A DNA stretch of 64,000 nucleotides from NCBI GenBank assembly GCA_022572355.1, contig JACZWC010000001.1, positions 97,400-161,399 of the forward strand, read 5' to 3'. Of the stretch, positions 54,808 through 63,811 are shown one piece after another. The first letter of the stretch is position 1. Every line of letters begins with the position of its first letter. The notes beneath the pieces are model-generated. The model was not told where the DNA came from, did no database searches, and saw only the letters and a list, made by a program, of their open reading frames with translations. Position numbers and translations under genes: made by a program. The DNA comes from Bacteroidota bacterium (GTDB taxonomy: Bacteria; Bacteroidota; Bacteroidia; NORP154).

Positions 54808-55560
54808 TTACTTATACAGACTTATTTCTATTCCCACAACCAGCGCCGGTAAATCAGGGTAGGTTTCAATACCCAGGCCATATTGCTGATATACCTCGGC
54901 ATCCGTTATAAACAGGTCAGATAAGCGGTAACTTGCCGTCAGGACATATCTGGTAAATCCCATTCTTGCGTAAATGGAATAGTTAAAACCCTCTATGAAT
55001 ATCAATGACGAAGTTCTTGTTCTGACAGTTCCACCATTGTTAGCTGTAGCCACCGGGTATTTGTCTTTGGTAAAATGGACAACAGAAAATGGCCAGTCAA
55101 TTCGTACGCCAAGATCTATATAGTTTCCCATATAGTTTCCCCGTTTTCCGTAATTGATGCGGTTGTATAAGCCGAGGCTCAAATTGTAGAAAACCAGTTT
55201 CTCATTTTTATGCATCGAGGTGTTGGGAAGGATTTTAGAACTGTCCTGTTTCAAATTGAAAGAAGTTTGATGAATAAGGAGGTCTATACCAACAGCATAA
55301 TTGTTATTTACTTTTCTCTTATACAATGCACCAAATGAAACATCATAGGACCGGCCGTAATTTATTTCACTTCCAATATTGTCCGGGCCAAGAATCAAGC
55401 CGTAACCAACATAAAAATGATAGTAGTTTTTCATATTGGGACCGAATGTTGGGATGATTGTATCAGCTTTCACATCTTCTTCAAGTAGGATGGTCTGGGA
55501 AAATGATCCAAGAGAGAATAAAATGCAGAAAGTAATCAGGTAGAAACGTGCGTTAATCAT
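54808..55560 (-). CDS. predicted outer-membrane beta-barrel protein
   Basis: The 250-residue product has a signal peptide (MINARFYLITFCILFSLGSF). Many alternating strands follow that could span an outer-membrane barrel (YYHFYVGYGLIL, VSFGALYKRKV, YAVGIDLLIHQTSF, FYNLSLGLYNRIN, RYVLTASYRLSDLF), ending in VVGIEISLYK. No family name is recognised. It is the second gene of an operon with the subtilase, which starts upstream with a 9-base gap, so it may anchor or export that enzyme; this is inference. Confidence 0.65.
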   Translation of the reverse strand: MINARFYLITFCILFSLGSFSQTILLEEDVKADTIIPTFGPNMKNYYHFYVGYGLILGPDNIGSEINYGRSYDVSFGALYKRKVNNNYAVGIDLLIHQTSFNLKQDSSKILPNTSMHKNEKLVFYNLSLGLYNRINYGKRGNYMGNYIDLGVRIDWPFSVVHFTKDKYPVATANNGGTVRTRTSSLIFIEGFNYSIYARMGFTRYVLTASYRLSDLFITDAEVYQQYGLGIETYPDLPALVVGIEISLYK

Positions 55561-55569
55561 GTTTTAATA

Positions 55570-57186
55570 TTAAAACTTATAGCTTTCCGTGAATCCTGCA
55601 AAGTGCATGGTTACCTTACCCAATCCCTTATATTCAGCTATGTTCAGAGATAGGACATCGTGTTGTTCCACAGACAGTACAAAGTACTTATCGAGGTATC
55701 CTTCATTGTTCTCAAAGTGATAGTAAAAATAAACTTTGCTGTCTTCCTCACTCAAATCGAACTGCTCCTTGTCTATGACCACGTTTAACGCGTTACCCTC
55801 AATCACAATTTTAAATGTTGGCTTGATCTTTTCCTGTTCTTGTGTGCCAGTGAAATGAGAGGCTTGTGGCACACCATAACCATGTGCATAGTCATAGTAA
55901 GGGTACAAGTCAGCTGAGGCCTCTATTTTTTTGAATAATTCCATGTTGCTAAGTGATTTATTTGATTGCCAGGCACAGGCAGCGAATCCTGAAACCAAGG
56001 GTGTGGAAAAGGAAGTTCCATATCCAACTTCCGTCCCCTCTTTACCAGCTACAACCGCATAGCCATAAGCACATACATTGGGTTTTCTTCTCTTGTCAGC
56101 CGTTGGTCCGTATGAGCTAAAGTAAATATGATATTCCGTCAATTCGCTAATTCCGCCGATTGATAAAACACTGTCAGCATCCGCTGGTGCGCCGAGATGT
56201 TTCCATTCTATGTCTCCATCATTACCCGCGGCATTCAAAACCAACATGCCTTTTGCAGCTGCCATATTTGCAGCCCGGGTCACTAAACTTGTTCTACCAT
56301 CCATGTCAGCCGGGAAGTACCGGTTATTGGTGTATCCCAGTGAACTGTTGATGATATCAGCACCATTTTTGTCAGCCCATTCCGAGGCAGCCAACCAGTT
56401 CTCTTCTTCTGAAAAAGGTTCGAACAATCCACTTTCAGTTCTGGCCAGCAAGAATTCCGCTTCTGTGGCCATGCCAATTCTCTTATTGCCTACTTTCCCA
56501 GCTATACAGGAGAGTACCATTGTGCCATGCATGTCATGCTTATAAACAAATTCCTTTTTCTTGAGAAAATCCCAGGTCTTCACAATTCTTCCATTTCTTC
56601 GGAGATGATCAAATGCCATGTTCATATCTACTCCTGCAAACCCAGCATCAAAAATTGCGACTCGTATCCCATGGCCATTCAGGTTTTGTTCGAGAAACAA
56701 GTTACCCTGCATTCGCTCTGTTTGCTTAACCAATAATTCCTCGTCTTCTTCACTCAATTCAATAGTTTCAGATACCATTCGCCTCCCTGATAAAGAAAGG
56801 ATGTTTTTAGTAGAAGAAAATGGAGTGGTACTGACGACAAAACCGTAGCCGTTGATCTCTTCAATTTCCTTTTCCGTGGCATAAACTGCTACACAATTGA
56901 ACCATCGGCTGTGTTGGGACACGGCCGTAACAGCTTTTTTTATCGAAGTGAGGTATTCCGGATTAACCGGCCAATCGCTGGGATGGCTAATGGGATAATT
57001 AGACTTAAGCCTCCTTTCTATGGCTTTGATATCAAAATATGTATATGGATTGAAGCCCGAAATATCCTTGTCCTTCAGGAATACCCAGTACTTCTGTAAA
57101 ACGGGGGTTTGAGCTATTATATTACCTCTTGATAGTGCCAAAAGTAATACGATCAAAAGCAATACCTTACTGAGGTAAATTGTCAT
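55570..57186 (-). CDS. secreted subtilisin-like S8 peptidase
   Basis: The 538-residue product has a signal peptide (to about 25) and an I9-like propeptide region (about 26-115). The S8 catalytic domain (about 165-415) has the full triad: Asp180 in AIFDAGF, His220 in MHGTMV and Ser392 in GTSFSTP, plus the oxyanion Asn in NAAGNDGD. A C-terminal beta-domain of about 110 residues follows, without a recognisable T9SS sorting signature. It should be an active extracellular or periplasmic serine protease. The outer-membrane barrel gene follows. Confidence 0.9.
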   Translation of the reverse strand: MTIYLSKVLLLIVLLLALSRGNIIAQTPVLQKYWVFLKDKDISGFNPYTYFDIKAIERRLKSNYPISHPSDWPVNPEYLTSIKKAVTAVSQHSRWFNCVAVYATEKEIEEINGYGFVVSTTPFSSTKNILSLSGRRMVSETIELSEEDEELLVKQTERMQGNLFLEQNLNGHGIRVAIFDAGFAGVDMNMAFDHLRRNGRIVKTWDFLKKKEFVYKHDMHGTMVLSCIAGKVGNKRIGMATEAEFLLARTESGLFEPFSEEENWLAASEWADKNGADIINSSLGYTNNRYFPADMDGRTSLVTRAANMAAAKGMLVLNAAGNDGDIEWKHLGAPADADSVLSIGGISELTEYHIYFSSYGPTADKRRKPNVCAYGYAVVAGKEGTEVGYGTSFSTPLVSGFAACAWQSNKSLSNMELFKKIEASADLYPYYDYAHGYGVPQASHFTGTQEQEKIKPTFKIVIEGNALNVVIDKEQFDLSEEDSKVYFYYHFENNEGYLDKYFVLSVEQHDVLSLNIAEYKGLGKVTMHFAGFTESYKF

Positions 57187-57195
57187 TTATTCCGC

Positions 57196-57203
57196 TAATT
57201 TTG
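57196..57203 (+). promoter_or_regulatory. promoter -7 element of the threonine aldolase gene
   Basis: TAATTTTG is a full match to TAnnTTTG, 26 bases before the ATG at 57230. No clear TTG at -33. Confidence 0.45.
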
Positions 57204-57229
57204 CTCAAGTTAAAGTTAAAGAAATTTTG

Positions 57230-58255
57230 ATGAACGCAATAGACCTTAGAAGCGACACCGTTACTGTACCGAGCAGGGCTATGTTAGAGGCCATGTTCAG
57301 CGCGAAAGTTGGCGATGATGTTTTCGGCGAGGATGAGAGTGTTATTGCTTTGGAGGAAAAGACAGCGAGCATGTTTGGAATGGAGTCTGCTGTTTTTTGC
57401 CCTTCCGGTACAATGACCAATCAGATAGCTATTAAGACACATGTGGCCCCGGGTCAGGAGATCATATGCCATGAGACCGCACACATTTATCTTTATGAGG
57501 GAGGGGGGATAGCTGCCAATGCAGGAGCCTCAGTGAGATTGATACACGGAGAACGGGGGAAGATAACTCCAGATGATATCATGAAAAACATCAACGATCC
57601 CGACGATTTTCATTGCCCATTGACCCGACTTGTTTCTATTGAAAATACAATCAACAAAGGTGGGGGAGGTTATTATACATTGGAAGAAATGCAGGCGTTG
57701 AGTAGAGTTTGCCGCGATCAGGGCCTCATTTTTCACCTGGACGGTGCGCGGATATTCAATGCAATTACAGAAATCAAATGCCGGACCGAGGAAATAGGGG
57801 AGCTCTTTGACAGCATTTCTATATGTATGTCTAAGGGATTGGGCGCTCCGGTAGGTTCACTTTTGTTGGGTAGCTCAGAGTTTATACATCAGGCAAGAAG
57901 AAACAGGAAACAGATGGGAGGGGGAATGAGGCAGGCGGGATATCTGGCTGCAGCATGTAGCTATGCACTTGAAAATAATGTAGAAAAGTTAAAAGACGAT
58001 CACCGCAGAGCGAAAGAATTGGGTAGTGTGTTGGAAACATTGCCCTACGTTGATGCTGTTGCGCCGGTAGAAACGAACATGGTGTTTTTCAGGCTCACTG
58101 AGGATATACAAGAACAAGAGTTCCTCGCCAAATTTGAAGAGCAGAACGTATTGGCTATTTCTTTGGAGCCACAATCTGTGCGCATGGTTACACACCTGGA
58201 CGTCGATGATGAAATGATTGAACACACAGTCAAAGTGTTGAAGGGGATATTATAG
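57230..58255 (+). CDS. ltaE: low-specificity L-threonine aldolase
   Basis: The ATG at 57230 gives 341 residues. A TTG one codon earlier is in frame but not needed. PLP fold-type I signatures are clear: DLRSDTVTVPSRAMLEAM, GDDVFGEDESV, CPSGTMTNQIAI, HLDGARIFNA and the PLP-binding Lys202 in CMSKGLGAPVGS. It cleaves L-threonine and allo-threonine to glycine and acetaldehyde. It overlaps the convergent Nudix gene by 6 bases. Confidence 0.93.
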   Translation: MNAIDLRSDTVTVPSRAMLEAMFSAKVGDDVFGEDESVIALEEKTASMFGMESAVFCPSGTMTNQIAIKTHVAPGQEIICHETAHIYLYEGGGIAANAGASVRLIHGERGKITPDDIMKNINDPDDFHCPLTRLVSIENTINKGGGGYYTLEEMQALSRVCRDQGLIFHLDGARIFNAITEIKCRTEEIGELFDSISICMSKGLGAPVGSLLLGSSEFIHQARRNRKQMGGGMRQAGYLAAACSYALENNVEKLKDDHRRAKELGSVLETLPYVDAVAPVETNMVFFRLTEDIQEQEFLAKFEEQNVLAISLEPQSVRMVTHLDVDDEMIEHTVKVLKGIL

Positions 58256-58702
58256 CAATGTTTTTTTAAGCATTGCCGCTACTTTGCGGTCTATTGGATA
58301 CGTTACATCACTTTCATCCAAATCAGCACCTTTAATCCATCTGAAAGTTTGCCCTAATTTCCTGATAGTTAGTTCATTTTCTTTTGCTGTAGATATTTCA
58401 GCAGGCACCTCTGTTGTTGGCTTCACCAAATAATAAATACTTAGAATTTGTGAACAGTCGTCAAAAGCTGATTGCTGGAAAAAGTCCGTCGTATAAAAAT
58501 GCTGGAGGATCTCTATTTCAACGCCTAATTCTTCTTTCCACTCACGTTTCAGACAATCTGTCACGCTTTCTCCTAATTCCAGTCCGCCACCGGGAAATTT
58601 GGTGAAGAACTCACCTTGATGGTATTCATCGCACAGCAGGACATGATTATCATCATTGGTCCAAATACCGTATACACGAATTACAATTTTACTTATTCCC
58701 AC
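58250..58702 (-). CDS. Nudix hydrolase
   Basis: The 150-residue product starts at a GTG. The Nudix box G-x5-E-x7-R-E-U-x-E-E-x-G-U is intact, from GGGLELGESV to WKEELGVEI, with metal-binding glutamates. The N-terminus (VIRVYGIWTNDDNHVLLCDEYH) fits the ADP-ribose / nucleotide-sugar type, but the substrate is not determined. It lies 4 bases after the FemAB-like gene and may hydrolyse an activated sugar used by that operon; that link is inference. Confidence 0.88.
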   Translation of the reverse strand: MGISKIVIRVYGIWTNDDNHVLLCDEYHQGEFFTKFPGGGLELGESVTDCLKREWKEELGVEIEILQHFYTTDFFQQSAFDDCSQILSIYYLVKPTTEVPAEISTAKENELTIRKLGQTFRWIKGADLDESDVTYPIDRKVAAMLKKTLL

Positions 58703-58706
58703 CTAA

Positions 58707-59666
58707 CTATCTCTTTATGATACTTTTAACTTTCTGTGCGGTCTTGATGAGCTTGGAAGATGTCTTGGTTACCAGATAATAAGATTGACGAACTGCGCCA
58801 AAGCTCTTGAAGAATTTTTCAATTGATTCAATCATCGATCCTTCAAAATCAAAGGTATCTACGTGCTCAGAGCAGAATTTTATAGCTTTCCATATCAAAA
58901 GGGTATTCGCACCATGTTTTCGCAATTCCGGGTCATTCCCCCCCATGAGATAATAAGCCCGCTTTTTATCCCATACCAGCAGCGCACCGGCATGAATACG
59001 TTCTTCTTCATCTTTGGCTAACAAGATCTGAACGCTGTTCTCTGCCTTCGCAGCTTTGTATATCTTCTCCAATCTCTTATAAGAATAAGGAATGTCCAGG
59101 TTTTGTCTTTTCATGCTCAATTCACAAATATTGAAAAGAGCTGGCAGATCATTGGATTCAATAATTTCAATTTTTCCTTCAGCCTGCTTTATTTTTGATC
59201 GGTTGGCCGGCTTAAAACCATTGAGGATATTTGTATGATCTTGTATGTTATTCAGTACGTAGGTGTAGCAGTCAGTTTTTTTGAAATCCAGATTGGCAAA
59301 TGCATCGGCGCTCAGTATTTCTGTGCTCAGTTTGACGTGGTATTTATCAAATTTTGGAAGCTTGCCCAATAGTTGACTGAGTATCGATTGTTCATTCTTT
59401 ATTGCTTCATCACTAGAGCCAATGGGATTGTTACGGATCCAGGCCCCAAGGTAGGGTGTATAATCAGGCATACCCATCGACTTTAGAAATGCCTTTGTTT
59501 TAATGATGTAAGGAATACAAGCTTTGATATTTCCATCTTCTTCCACAAGTTGAACATCCCAATTGTCTTCACCAGCTGCTGCATCTAACCACCAGTCTTG
59601 GAAGAAAAGAGGCAAGTCATTGTCTTCACGGCAAAATCTCCTGTATTTTTCTACGGATGAATTCAT
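58707..59666 (-). CDS. FemAB/GNAT-like acyl or aminoacyl transferase
   Basis: The ATG at 59666 (MNSSVEKYRRFC) gives 319 residues. A TTG at 59708 would add 14 residues without clear merit. The layout is that of FemAB-related GNAT proteins found in polysaccharide and peptidoglycan-modification loci. It includes PLFFQDWWLDAAAGEDNWDV, MGMPDYTPYLGAW, LNGFKPANRSKIKQAEG, LDIPYSYKRLEKIY, IHAGALLVWDKKRAYYLMGGNDPE and FDFEGSMIESIEKFFKSFG. It probably transfers an acyl or aminoacyl group onto an envelope glycan or lipid carrier. It belongs to the deacetylase operon. Confidence 0.75.
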   Translation of the reverse strand: MNSSVEKYRRFCREDNDLPLFFQDWWLDAAAGEDNWDVQLVEEDGNIKACIPYIIKTKAFLKSMGMPDYTPYLGAWIRNNPIGSSDEAIKNEQSILSQLLGKLPKFDKYHVKLSTEILSADAFANLDFKKTDCYTYVLNNIQDHTNILNGFKPANRSKIKQAEGKIEIIESNDLPALFNICELSMKRQNLDIPYSYKRLEKIYKAAKAENSVQILLAKDEEERIHAGALLVWDKKRAYYLMGGNDPELRKHGANTLLIWKAIKFCSEHVDTFDFEGSMIESIEKFFKSFGAVRQSYYLVTKTSSKLIKTAQKVKSIIKR

Positions 59667-59708
59667 TGTTTGTACCTGTAATTCAAAGGTAAGGTTAAAG
59701 TACAGCAA

Positions 59709-60815
59709 TCATGTAAATGCACAGTCACCAGAGCCATCTTGTATCTCAATCCGGCTGTTAGTAGCAAGATTTTTACCCAGATCTTTGGTAATAAGATAAC
59801 TCCGTTGCATCTGCTTATTGTATATGAACGGGGTTCTGTGGCTTTTGATATAATTGACTATTGCAGGGTTGAAGGTCGTAATCATGTTCAAATTCAGCTT
59901 GAACATTTGATGGTAAATGATTTGTACAATTTTGTCAGTATGTTTTTCATCAAAGTAACAATAGGGTATCTTGAGGTTGTTTCCACGAATGACAAACATC
60001 AAAAAAGCAATCATTTCCCCATCCTTGTTCTTCATCTTAATATTCTGGTTAACAAACACCTTATCTGACGAAGAAAAATGATACCGCTTAGCATCGGCAT
60101 CGGTGTCAGGTGAGGATAAAACCCAGGGATATTTATTGATCCAGTTCAATTCCACAGCGTCTCGCCTGATTAATTCATGCTTATTTCTCCTTTCGATAAA
60201 GTCTTTGGTCTCATCATCTATTTCAGTTATGTATTCCAGATTGGAATCGTCTAATTGGATAAATGGCTTCCAAAGAAATAATCTGAGTGAATTGAAAATA
60301 TTCATTATAAAATCGCTCAATCTTAACAAGCCTGTGAGCATTTTTGGGAAGCCTTTTGGAGGGAGTAATTCATGGAGATTGAATCTCAGGTAAGCTCTCC
60401 TTCCATCGAGGGTAGTCAAATCTATAAACGCATCTGTCTGGTCATACAACGCCTTCGCTGCAGGAGTGTATTCAGTGGCGAGAATTTTATGATCCCATGA
60501 CTTCAACGCTTTACTTAAAAGCTGTTTAGCCACTCCCTGGCCTCTTACACTATCGCTTGTCCAGATACAGCTCAACCAACCGGCCTTTTGTTCATCATCG
60601 TTCAGGTAAATTGTGTCTGCCAATACGCCCAGGTAACCTACAAGCTCATCGTCTTCATATGCAGTGAATAAAATGATATCATCACGATCGACTTTAGGGT
60701 TGTTGATATGTGAAAGTGCACGATGCTTTGTAATTGGAATTACCTTTGACTTTTGGAATTCTTTGGAGTTAATGAATTCTTCCAGCCCAGCAGGTGTGTG
60801 CTCCTTTATTATCAT
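59709..60815 (-). CDS. GNAT acetyltransferase with a long C-terminal extension
   Basis: The 368-residue product has an N-terminal GNAT fold (about 1-130). The acetyl-CoA pyrophosphate loop is VRGQGVAKQLL, preceded by ELVGYLGVLADTIYL. The remaining 230 residues are not a standard GNAT part. They contain a hydrophobic segment and a second module with GEMIAFLMFVIRGNNLKIPYC, possibly another acyltransferase-like domain. Its start overlaps the polysaccharide deacetylase stop by 4 bases, so the two are translationally coupled. Target unknown, presumably a surface polymer. Confidence 0.75.
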   Translation of the reverse strand: MIIKEHTPAGLEEFINSKEFQKSKVIPITKHRALSHINNPKVDRDDIILFTAYEDDELVGYLGVLADTIYLNDDEQKAGWLSCIWTSDSVRGQGVAKQLLSKALKSWDHKILATEYTPAAKALYDQTDAFIDLTTLDGRRAYLRFNLHELLPPKGFPKMLTGLLRLSDFIMNIFNSLRLFLWKPFIQLDDSNLEYITEIDDETKDFIERRNKHELIRRDAVELNWINKYPWVLSSPDTDADAKRYHFSSSDKVFVNQNIKMKNKDGEMIAFLMFVIRGNNLKIPYCYFDEKHTDKIVQIIYHQMFKLNLNMITTFNPAIVNYIKSHRTPFIYNKQMQRSYLITKDLGKNLATNSRIEIQDGSGDCAFT

Positions 60816-61852
60816 GTTCTCAATATGCTATTTTTACCAAAAGGTGCTTTCAACAGATAGTATAGATATTCTGTAGCTAGGATTTTTTCAGCCGGCAAGT
60901 TGGAGTTATCCATTGGTACACGTTGAAAGTGTTTGGTGAAGCTTTCTTTCTTTAGCCCTGCAGAACCAAATGAAATATCGGTAATCTTATTGTCCGTATC
61001 GAAGATATTCTCAAAAAATTCTTTCGATACTCCAAAATCAGTGAAAGGGAATGAGAATAACTTGTGATTCACGTTGAACTTCTCTTGAATGAATTGGATA
61101 CTGTGCTTTGTCTGATTTAACTGTTCTTCAAGAGAAAGCTGGTTATACTCTGGATGATCCTCGCTGTGGGCTCCAATCGCAAAACCATCGTTAATTAACG
61201 ACTCTATTTGCGGTGTGGAGAGGTAAGGCTTGTTTGAATTCAGGTAATCATTGAAATCCACTTCCAATAACATGGCTATTTCATCCAGTACAGGCTTTTG
61301 AGCGTAATTTATTGATAATAAACCACGCACTGGGTTCACAGCCGCAATTGAATGTTTCCGAAGAGCATCTTCAATTTTTGATACAATAGCACCAGATGGA
61401 GGTTTCTTTTGAATGGCCTCAACAAGAATGCTGCACTTAAATCTGTAAAACAGGTCCAGGTTATCGATAAAGCTGGAGTTAAGAAAGAATGCGGCCGGAA
61501 TTCCCATTTCTTTTAAAACCGGTGCGATGACATGATATGTTTCACTCAATCCGTCATCGAAAGAGAGAAAAAAGGAATTCTGTGAGACTGATTTTTGCCC
61601 ATCGGCGATTTTGATCAATTCATCAATATCAATTGGCTTAAAATGTTTCAGCAAAAAGTGAAGGTCCTCTTTAAATTGCTTTTCATCCTTTACAGGATAC
61701 AGATGTTTAATATGAACGAGCTCGTGATTGCTTACAGTGTGATAAAAAGGCAGGAATAACCGTTGATTCGAAGCGCGAATTAACATCTCAAATCTCAAAC
61801 TATTTGAAAAAATATTTAAAAAAGTTAAAAACTCCTTCTTAAACTTGTACAC
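60812..61852 (-). CDS. polysaccharide deacetylase (carbohydrate esterase 4 family)
   Basis: The 346-residue product starts at a GTG; the homologous N-terminus supports this start over the ATG at 61786. The NodB-type core shows the SFDDGLSETYHVI motif (catalytic and metal Asp), IPAAFFLNSSFI, and the metal-binding His pair in GAHSEDHPE. It removes N- or O-acetyl groups from a cell-surface or extracellular polysaccharide. It leads a four-gene operon with GNAT, FemAB-like and Nudix genes, divergent from upp. Confidence 0.9.
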   Translation of the reverse strand: MYKFKKEFLTFLNIFSNSLRFEMLIRASNQRLFLPFYHTVSNHELVHIKHLYPVKDEKQFKEDLHFLLKHFKPIDIDELIKIADGQKSVSQNSFFLSFDDGLSETYHVIAPVLKEMGIPAAFFLNSSFIDNLDLFYRFKCSILVEAIQKKPPSGAIVSKIEDALRKHSIAAVNPVRGLLSINYAQKPVLDEIAMLLEVDFNDYLNSNKPYLSTPQIESLINDGFAIGAHSEDHPEYNQLSLEEQLNQTKHSIQFIQEKFNVNHKLFSFPFTDFGVSKEFFENIFDTDNKITDISFGSAGLKKESFTKHFQRVPMDNSNLPAEKILATEYLYYLLKAPFGKNSILRT

Positions 61853-61893
61853 CGTAATAATTTAGTGAAATAAGAATTGCTAAATTGAGTCAA

Positions 61894-62544
61894 ATGAAGG
61901 TAAACATACTTGGACAACAAAACTCCGTTTTCAGCAATTTTATTGCGGAAATAAGGGATGTGAAAATTCAGGGAGATCCGATGAGGTTCAGAAGAAACCT
62001 TGAGAGGATGGGAGAGATTTTTGCCTATGAAATCAGCAAGGAACTGAAATTCAAAACCCAGGATATAGAAACTCCTCTTGGTATTTCCAAAGACCAAAAG
62101 ATTGATCCACTTCCCATATTGGCCACCATATTAAGGGCGGGCCTTCCGATGCACAATGGGTTGTTGAATTACTTTGATGGATCGCCCAGCGCATTTGTTT
62201 CGGCCTATCGCCGGGATTTAGAAGGTGGGGGTTTTGATGTGAAGGTCGAATATCTGGCGACACCTTCCTTAGAAGATTGTACACTTATCCTATCTGATCC
62301 CATGCTTGCTACAGGCCAGTCCATGTTGCTTTCATACGAGGCACTACTTCAGCGGGGAACCCCTTCTTTTACTCATGTAGTAGCTGCCATTGCAAGCGAG
62401 CAGGCTATTGGATATATGAAAGAAAATCTCCCGTCCAATACTATGCTGTGGGTTGGAGCCGTTGATAAGGAGTTGAATGACAAAGCGTATATCGTTCCGG
62501 GATTGGGTGATGCAGGAGATCTCGCCTTTGGTAACAAACTATAA
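61894..62544 (+). CDS. upp: uracil phosphoribosyltransferase
   Basis: The ATG at 61894 (MKVNILGQQNS) gives 216 residues. A TTG three codons upstream is in frame but unlikely. The PRPP-binding loop is in LILSDPMLATGQSM, ILRAGLPMHNG and VSAYRRD are typical, and the uracil-binding end is YIVPGLGDAGDLAFG. It converts uracil and PRPP to UMP (pyrimidine salvage). The gene stands alone in the rightward direction. Confidence 0.95.
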   Translation: MKVNILGQQNSVFSNFIAEIRDVKIQGDPMRFRRNLERMGEIFAYEISKELKFKTQDIETPLGISKDQKIDPLPILATILRAGLPMHNGLLNYFDGSPSAFVSAYRRDLEGGGFDVKVEYLATPSLEDCTLILSDPMLATGQSMLLSYEALLQRGTPSFTHVVAAIASEQAIGYMKENLPSNTMLWVGAVDKELNDKAYIVPGLGDAGDLAFGNKL

Positions 62545-62551
62545 ACTATAA

Positions 62552-62683
62552 ACGAATTACGAACCCGCCTGCCGGACGGGCAGGTTATTTCGAATATACG
62601 AATAGGTGGATCGCAGTTTCTTTGTGCACTTATTCGTTAATTCGCACTCCGACGTGCGAGCACGGAGGATATTCGTAATTCGT
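62552..62683. repeat. 132-bp element bounded by 12-bp perfect inverted repeats
   Basis: ACGAATTACGAA (62552-62563) and TTCGTAATTCGT (62672-62683) are perfect inverted repeats. Inside lie CCTGCCGGACGGGCAGG, itself a hairpin, and further TTCG/CGAA-rich palindromic pieces. There is no open frame. It looks like a MITE-type or structured interspersed element right after upp. Confidence 0.6.
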
Positions 62684-62726
62684 TCATAATGTGGATGTAT
62701 ATGACTTGCTCAAAATTAACTAGGTA

Positions 62727-63164
62727 ATGGTAACAGAATTACTCAAGATACTATGGTGGATATTCTTCGCCATCTTTAAATTTATCTGGACTCCATTCAC
62801 GCTGATAACAACCACTGACTATCTCTGGTGGGAGGCCTGGCTGCTCACAGTAGGTGGTGGGTGGATTGGCGTATTTATATTTTTCTATTTCGGCAAGGCC
62901 GTTATCAACTTTTTTTCAGGTAGGAGTAAAAAACCCAGAAAGAAATTTACAAAGCTCAATCGCTTCATCGCGAAAACAAAATCCAAATACGGGTTAACGG
63001 GCTTGGTGGCCATACTTGGAATCATCTCCGTGCCAATATGCTCAATGATTGCCGCTGCTTACTTCAAAGGAAAAACGGTGGTGTTGGCCTTACTTATGAG
63101 TGTATTTATCTGGGGATCTTTCCTGGTAGCAATATTCTACGCCGGGAAATTTCTGCTTTTTTAA
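62727..63164 (+). CDS. small multi-pass membrane protein
   Basis: A 145-residue protein with four likely membrane helices: two near the N-terminus around a WWEAWLLTVGGGW segment, and two in the C-terminal half. A strongly basic loop (SGRSKKPRKKFTKLNRF) lies between the pairs, probably on the cytoplasmic side. The second half (KYGLTGLVAILGI, SVPICSMIAAAYF) faintly resembles the small multidrug-export family, which is only a weak suggestion. A relic of this gene with an internal deletion lies at 63812-63871. Confidence 0.65.
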   Translation: MVTELLKILWWIFFAIFKFIWTPFTLITTTDYLWWEAWLLTVGGGWIGVFIFFYFGKAVINFFSGRSKKPRKKFTKLNRFIAKTKSKYGLTGLVAILGIISVPICSMIAAAYFKGKTVVLALLMSVFIWGSFLVAIFYAGKFLLF

Positions 63165-63175
63165 GATCGGAGTAA

Positions 63176-63475
63176 TTATTTGCTTCTTAATTTCGCAGGA
63201 TCCTGAAGCGTACTTATGATATCTAGGATACGTACCGTGTTTCCTGTTTCAGTGTATAAGATCTTATAATGACGAACTACAACTCTACGGTACTTTGGGT
63301 TGATATCGTCAATTTGATATTGTTTCGCAAATCGGATTGAACCAGTTATTGTTAGTATGTCGTATTTTACGTTTATCGCCCCTTGAAGAGATTTTTCCTT
63401 GTAATAATTGAAAATGGTTTTCAATGCTTCCCTGGCTTGTCGTGTCCAAATGATGCGTAGTTGTCTGCCTACCAA
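63176..63475 (-). CDS. RelE/ParE-family toxin
   Basis: The 99-residue product has the RelE/ParE fold signature: an N-terminal strand (LRIIWTRQAREALKTIFNYY), SIRFAKQYQIDDINPKYRRVVVRHYKILY, and a last strand VRILDIISTLQDP. The start is probably a TTG at 63475, with no good ATG. It overlaps the upstream antitoxin gene by 7 bases, the usual TA arrangement. Whether it targets translation (RelE) or gyrase (ParE) cannot be told; the lack of obvious RelE catalytic Lys/Arg/Tyr sets favours ParE-like. Confidence 0.85.
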   Translation of the reverse strand: MVGRQLRIIWTRQAREALKTIFNYYKEKSLQGAINVKYDILTITGSIRFAKQYQIDDINPKYRRVVVRHYKILYTETGNTVRILDIISTLQDPAKLRSK

Positions 63476-63708
63476 TTCTTTGCCTCTTTTTCCAGTTCTT
63501 CCTGAGTTATATAATCTCCTGATTCGGCCTGTTTTTCTGCTTTCTCCAAGCGCTTATTGTAGGCTTCCTTGGTAAGTGGTTCCCCAGAAGTAGTATAGGC
63601 GACTACCACTTCTTTATCCAAAATTTGGCTGATCTTCTTTAACACGGTCTCACTATTGACATTTAGCAGCTTTTGCACCAAACCTAATTTTATTGATTGT
63701 ACATCCAT
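63469..63708 (-). CDS. cognate antitoxin of the RelE/ParE toxin
   Basis: The ATG at 63708 gives 79 residues (a GTG one codon upstream is also possible). It is a small acidic/amphipathic protein: a short N-terminal region with KLLNVNSETVLKKISQILDK and a charged helical C-terminus rich in Glu/Lys that should wrap the toxin. The family resembles small Bacteroidota RelE-partner antitoxins rather than classic RelB or ParD. The 7-base overlap and order antitoxin-toxin support the call. Confidence 0.8.
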   Translation of the reverse strand: MDVQSIKLGLVQKLLNVNSETVLKKISQILDKEVVVAYTTSGEPLTKEAYNKRLEKAEKQAESGDYITQEELEKEAKNW

Positions 63709-63732
63709 CACAACCTATTTTGTGGTTACTTA

Positions 63733-63740
63733 CAAAGTTA
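63733..63740 (-). promoter_or_regulatory. promoter -7 element of the toxin-antitoxin operon
   Basis: On the minus strand it reads TAACTTTG, a full match to TAnnTTTG, about 25 bases before the antitoxin ATG. The -33 TTG candidate is 24 bases away, slightly far. The surrounding TTACAAAGTTAA also occurs near 63894. Confidence 0.45.
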
Positions 63741-63811
63741 ACGGTTTTAACTTGATTTTAGTTTCAACTTGGCAAAATGACGCCGTTCCACTATCGGGTG
63801 GAGACTAGCTC

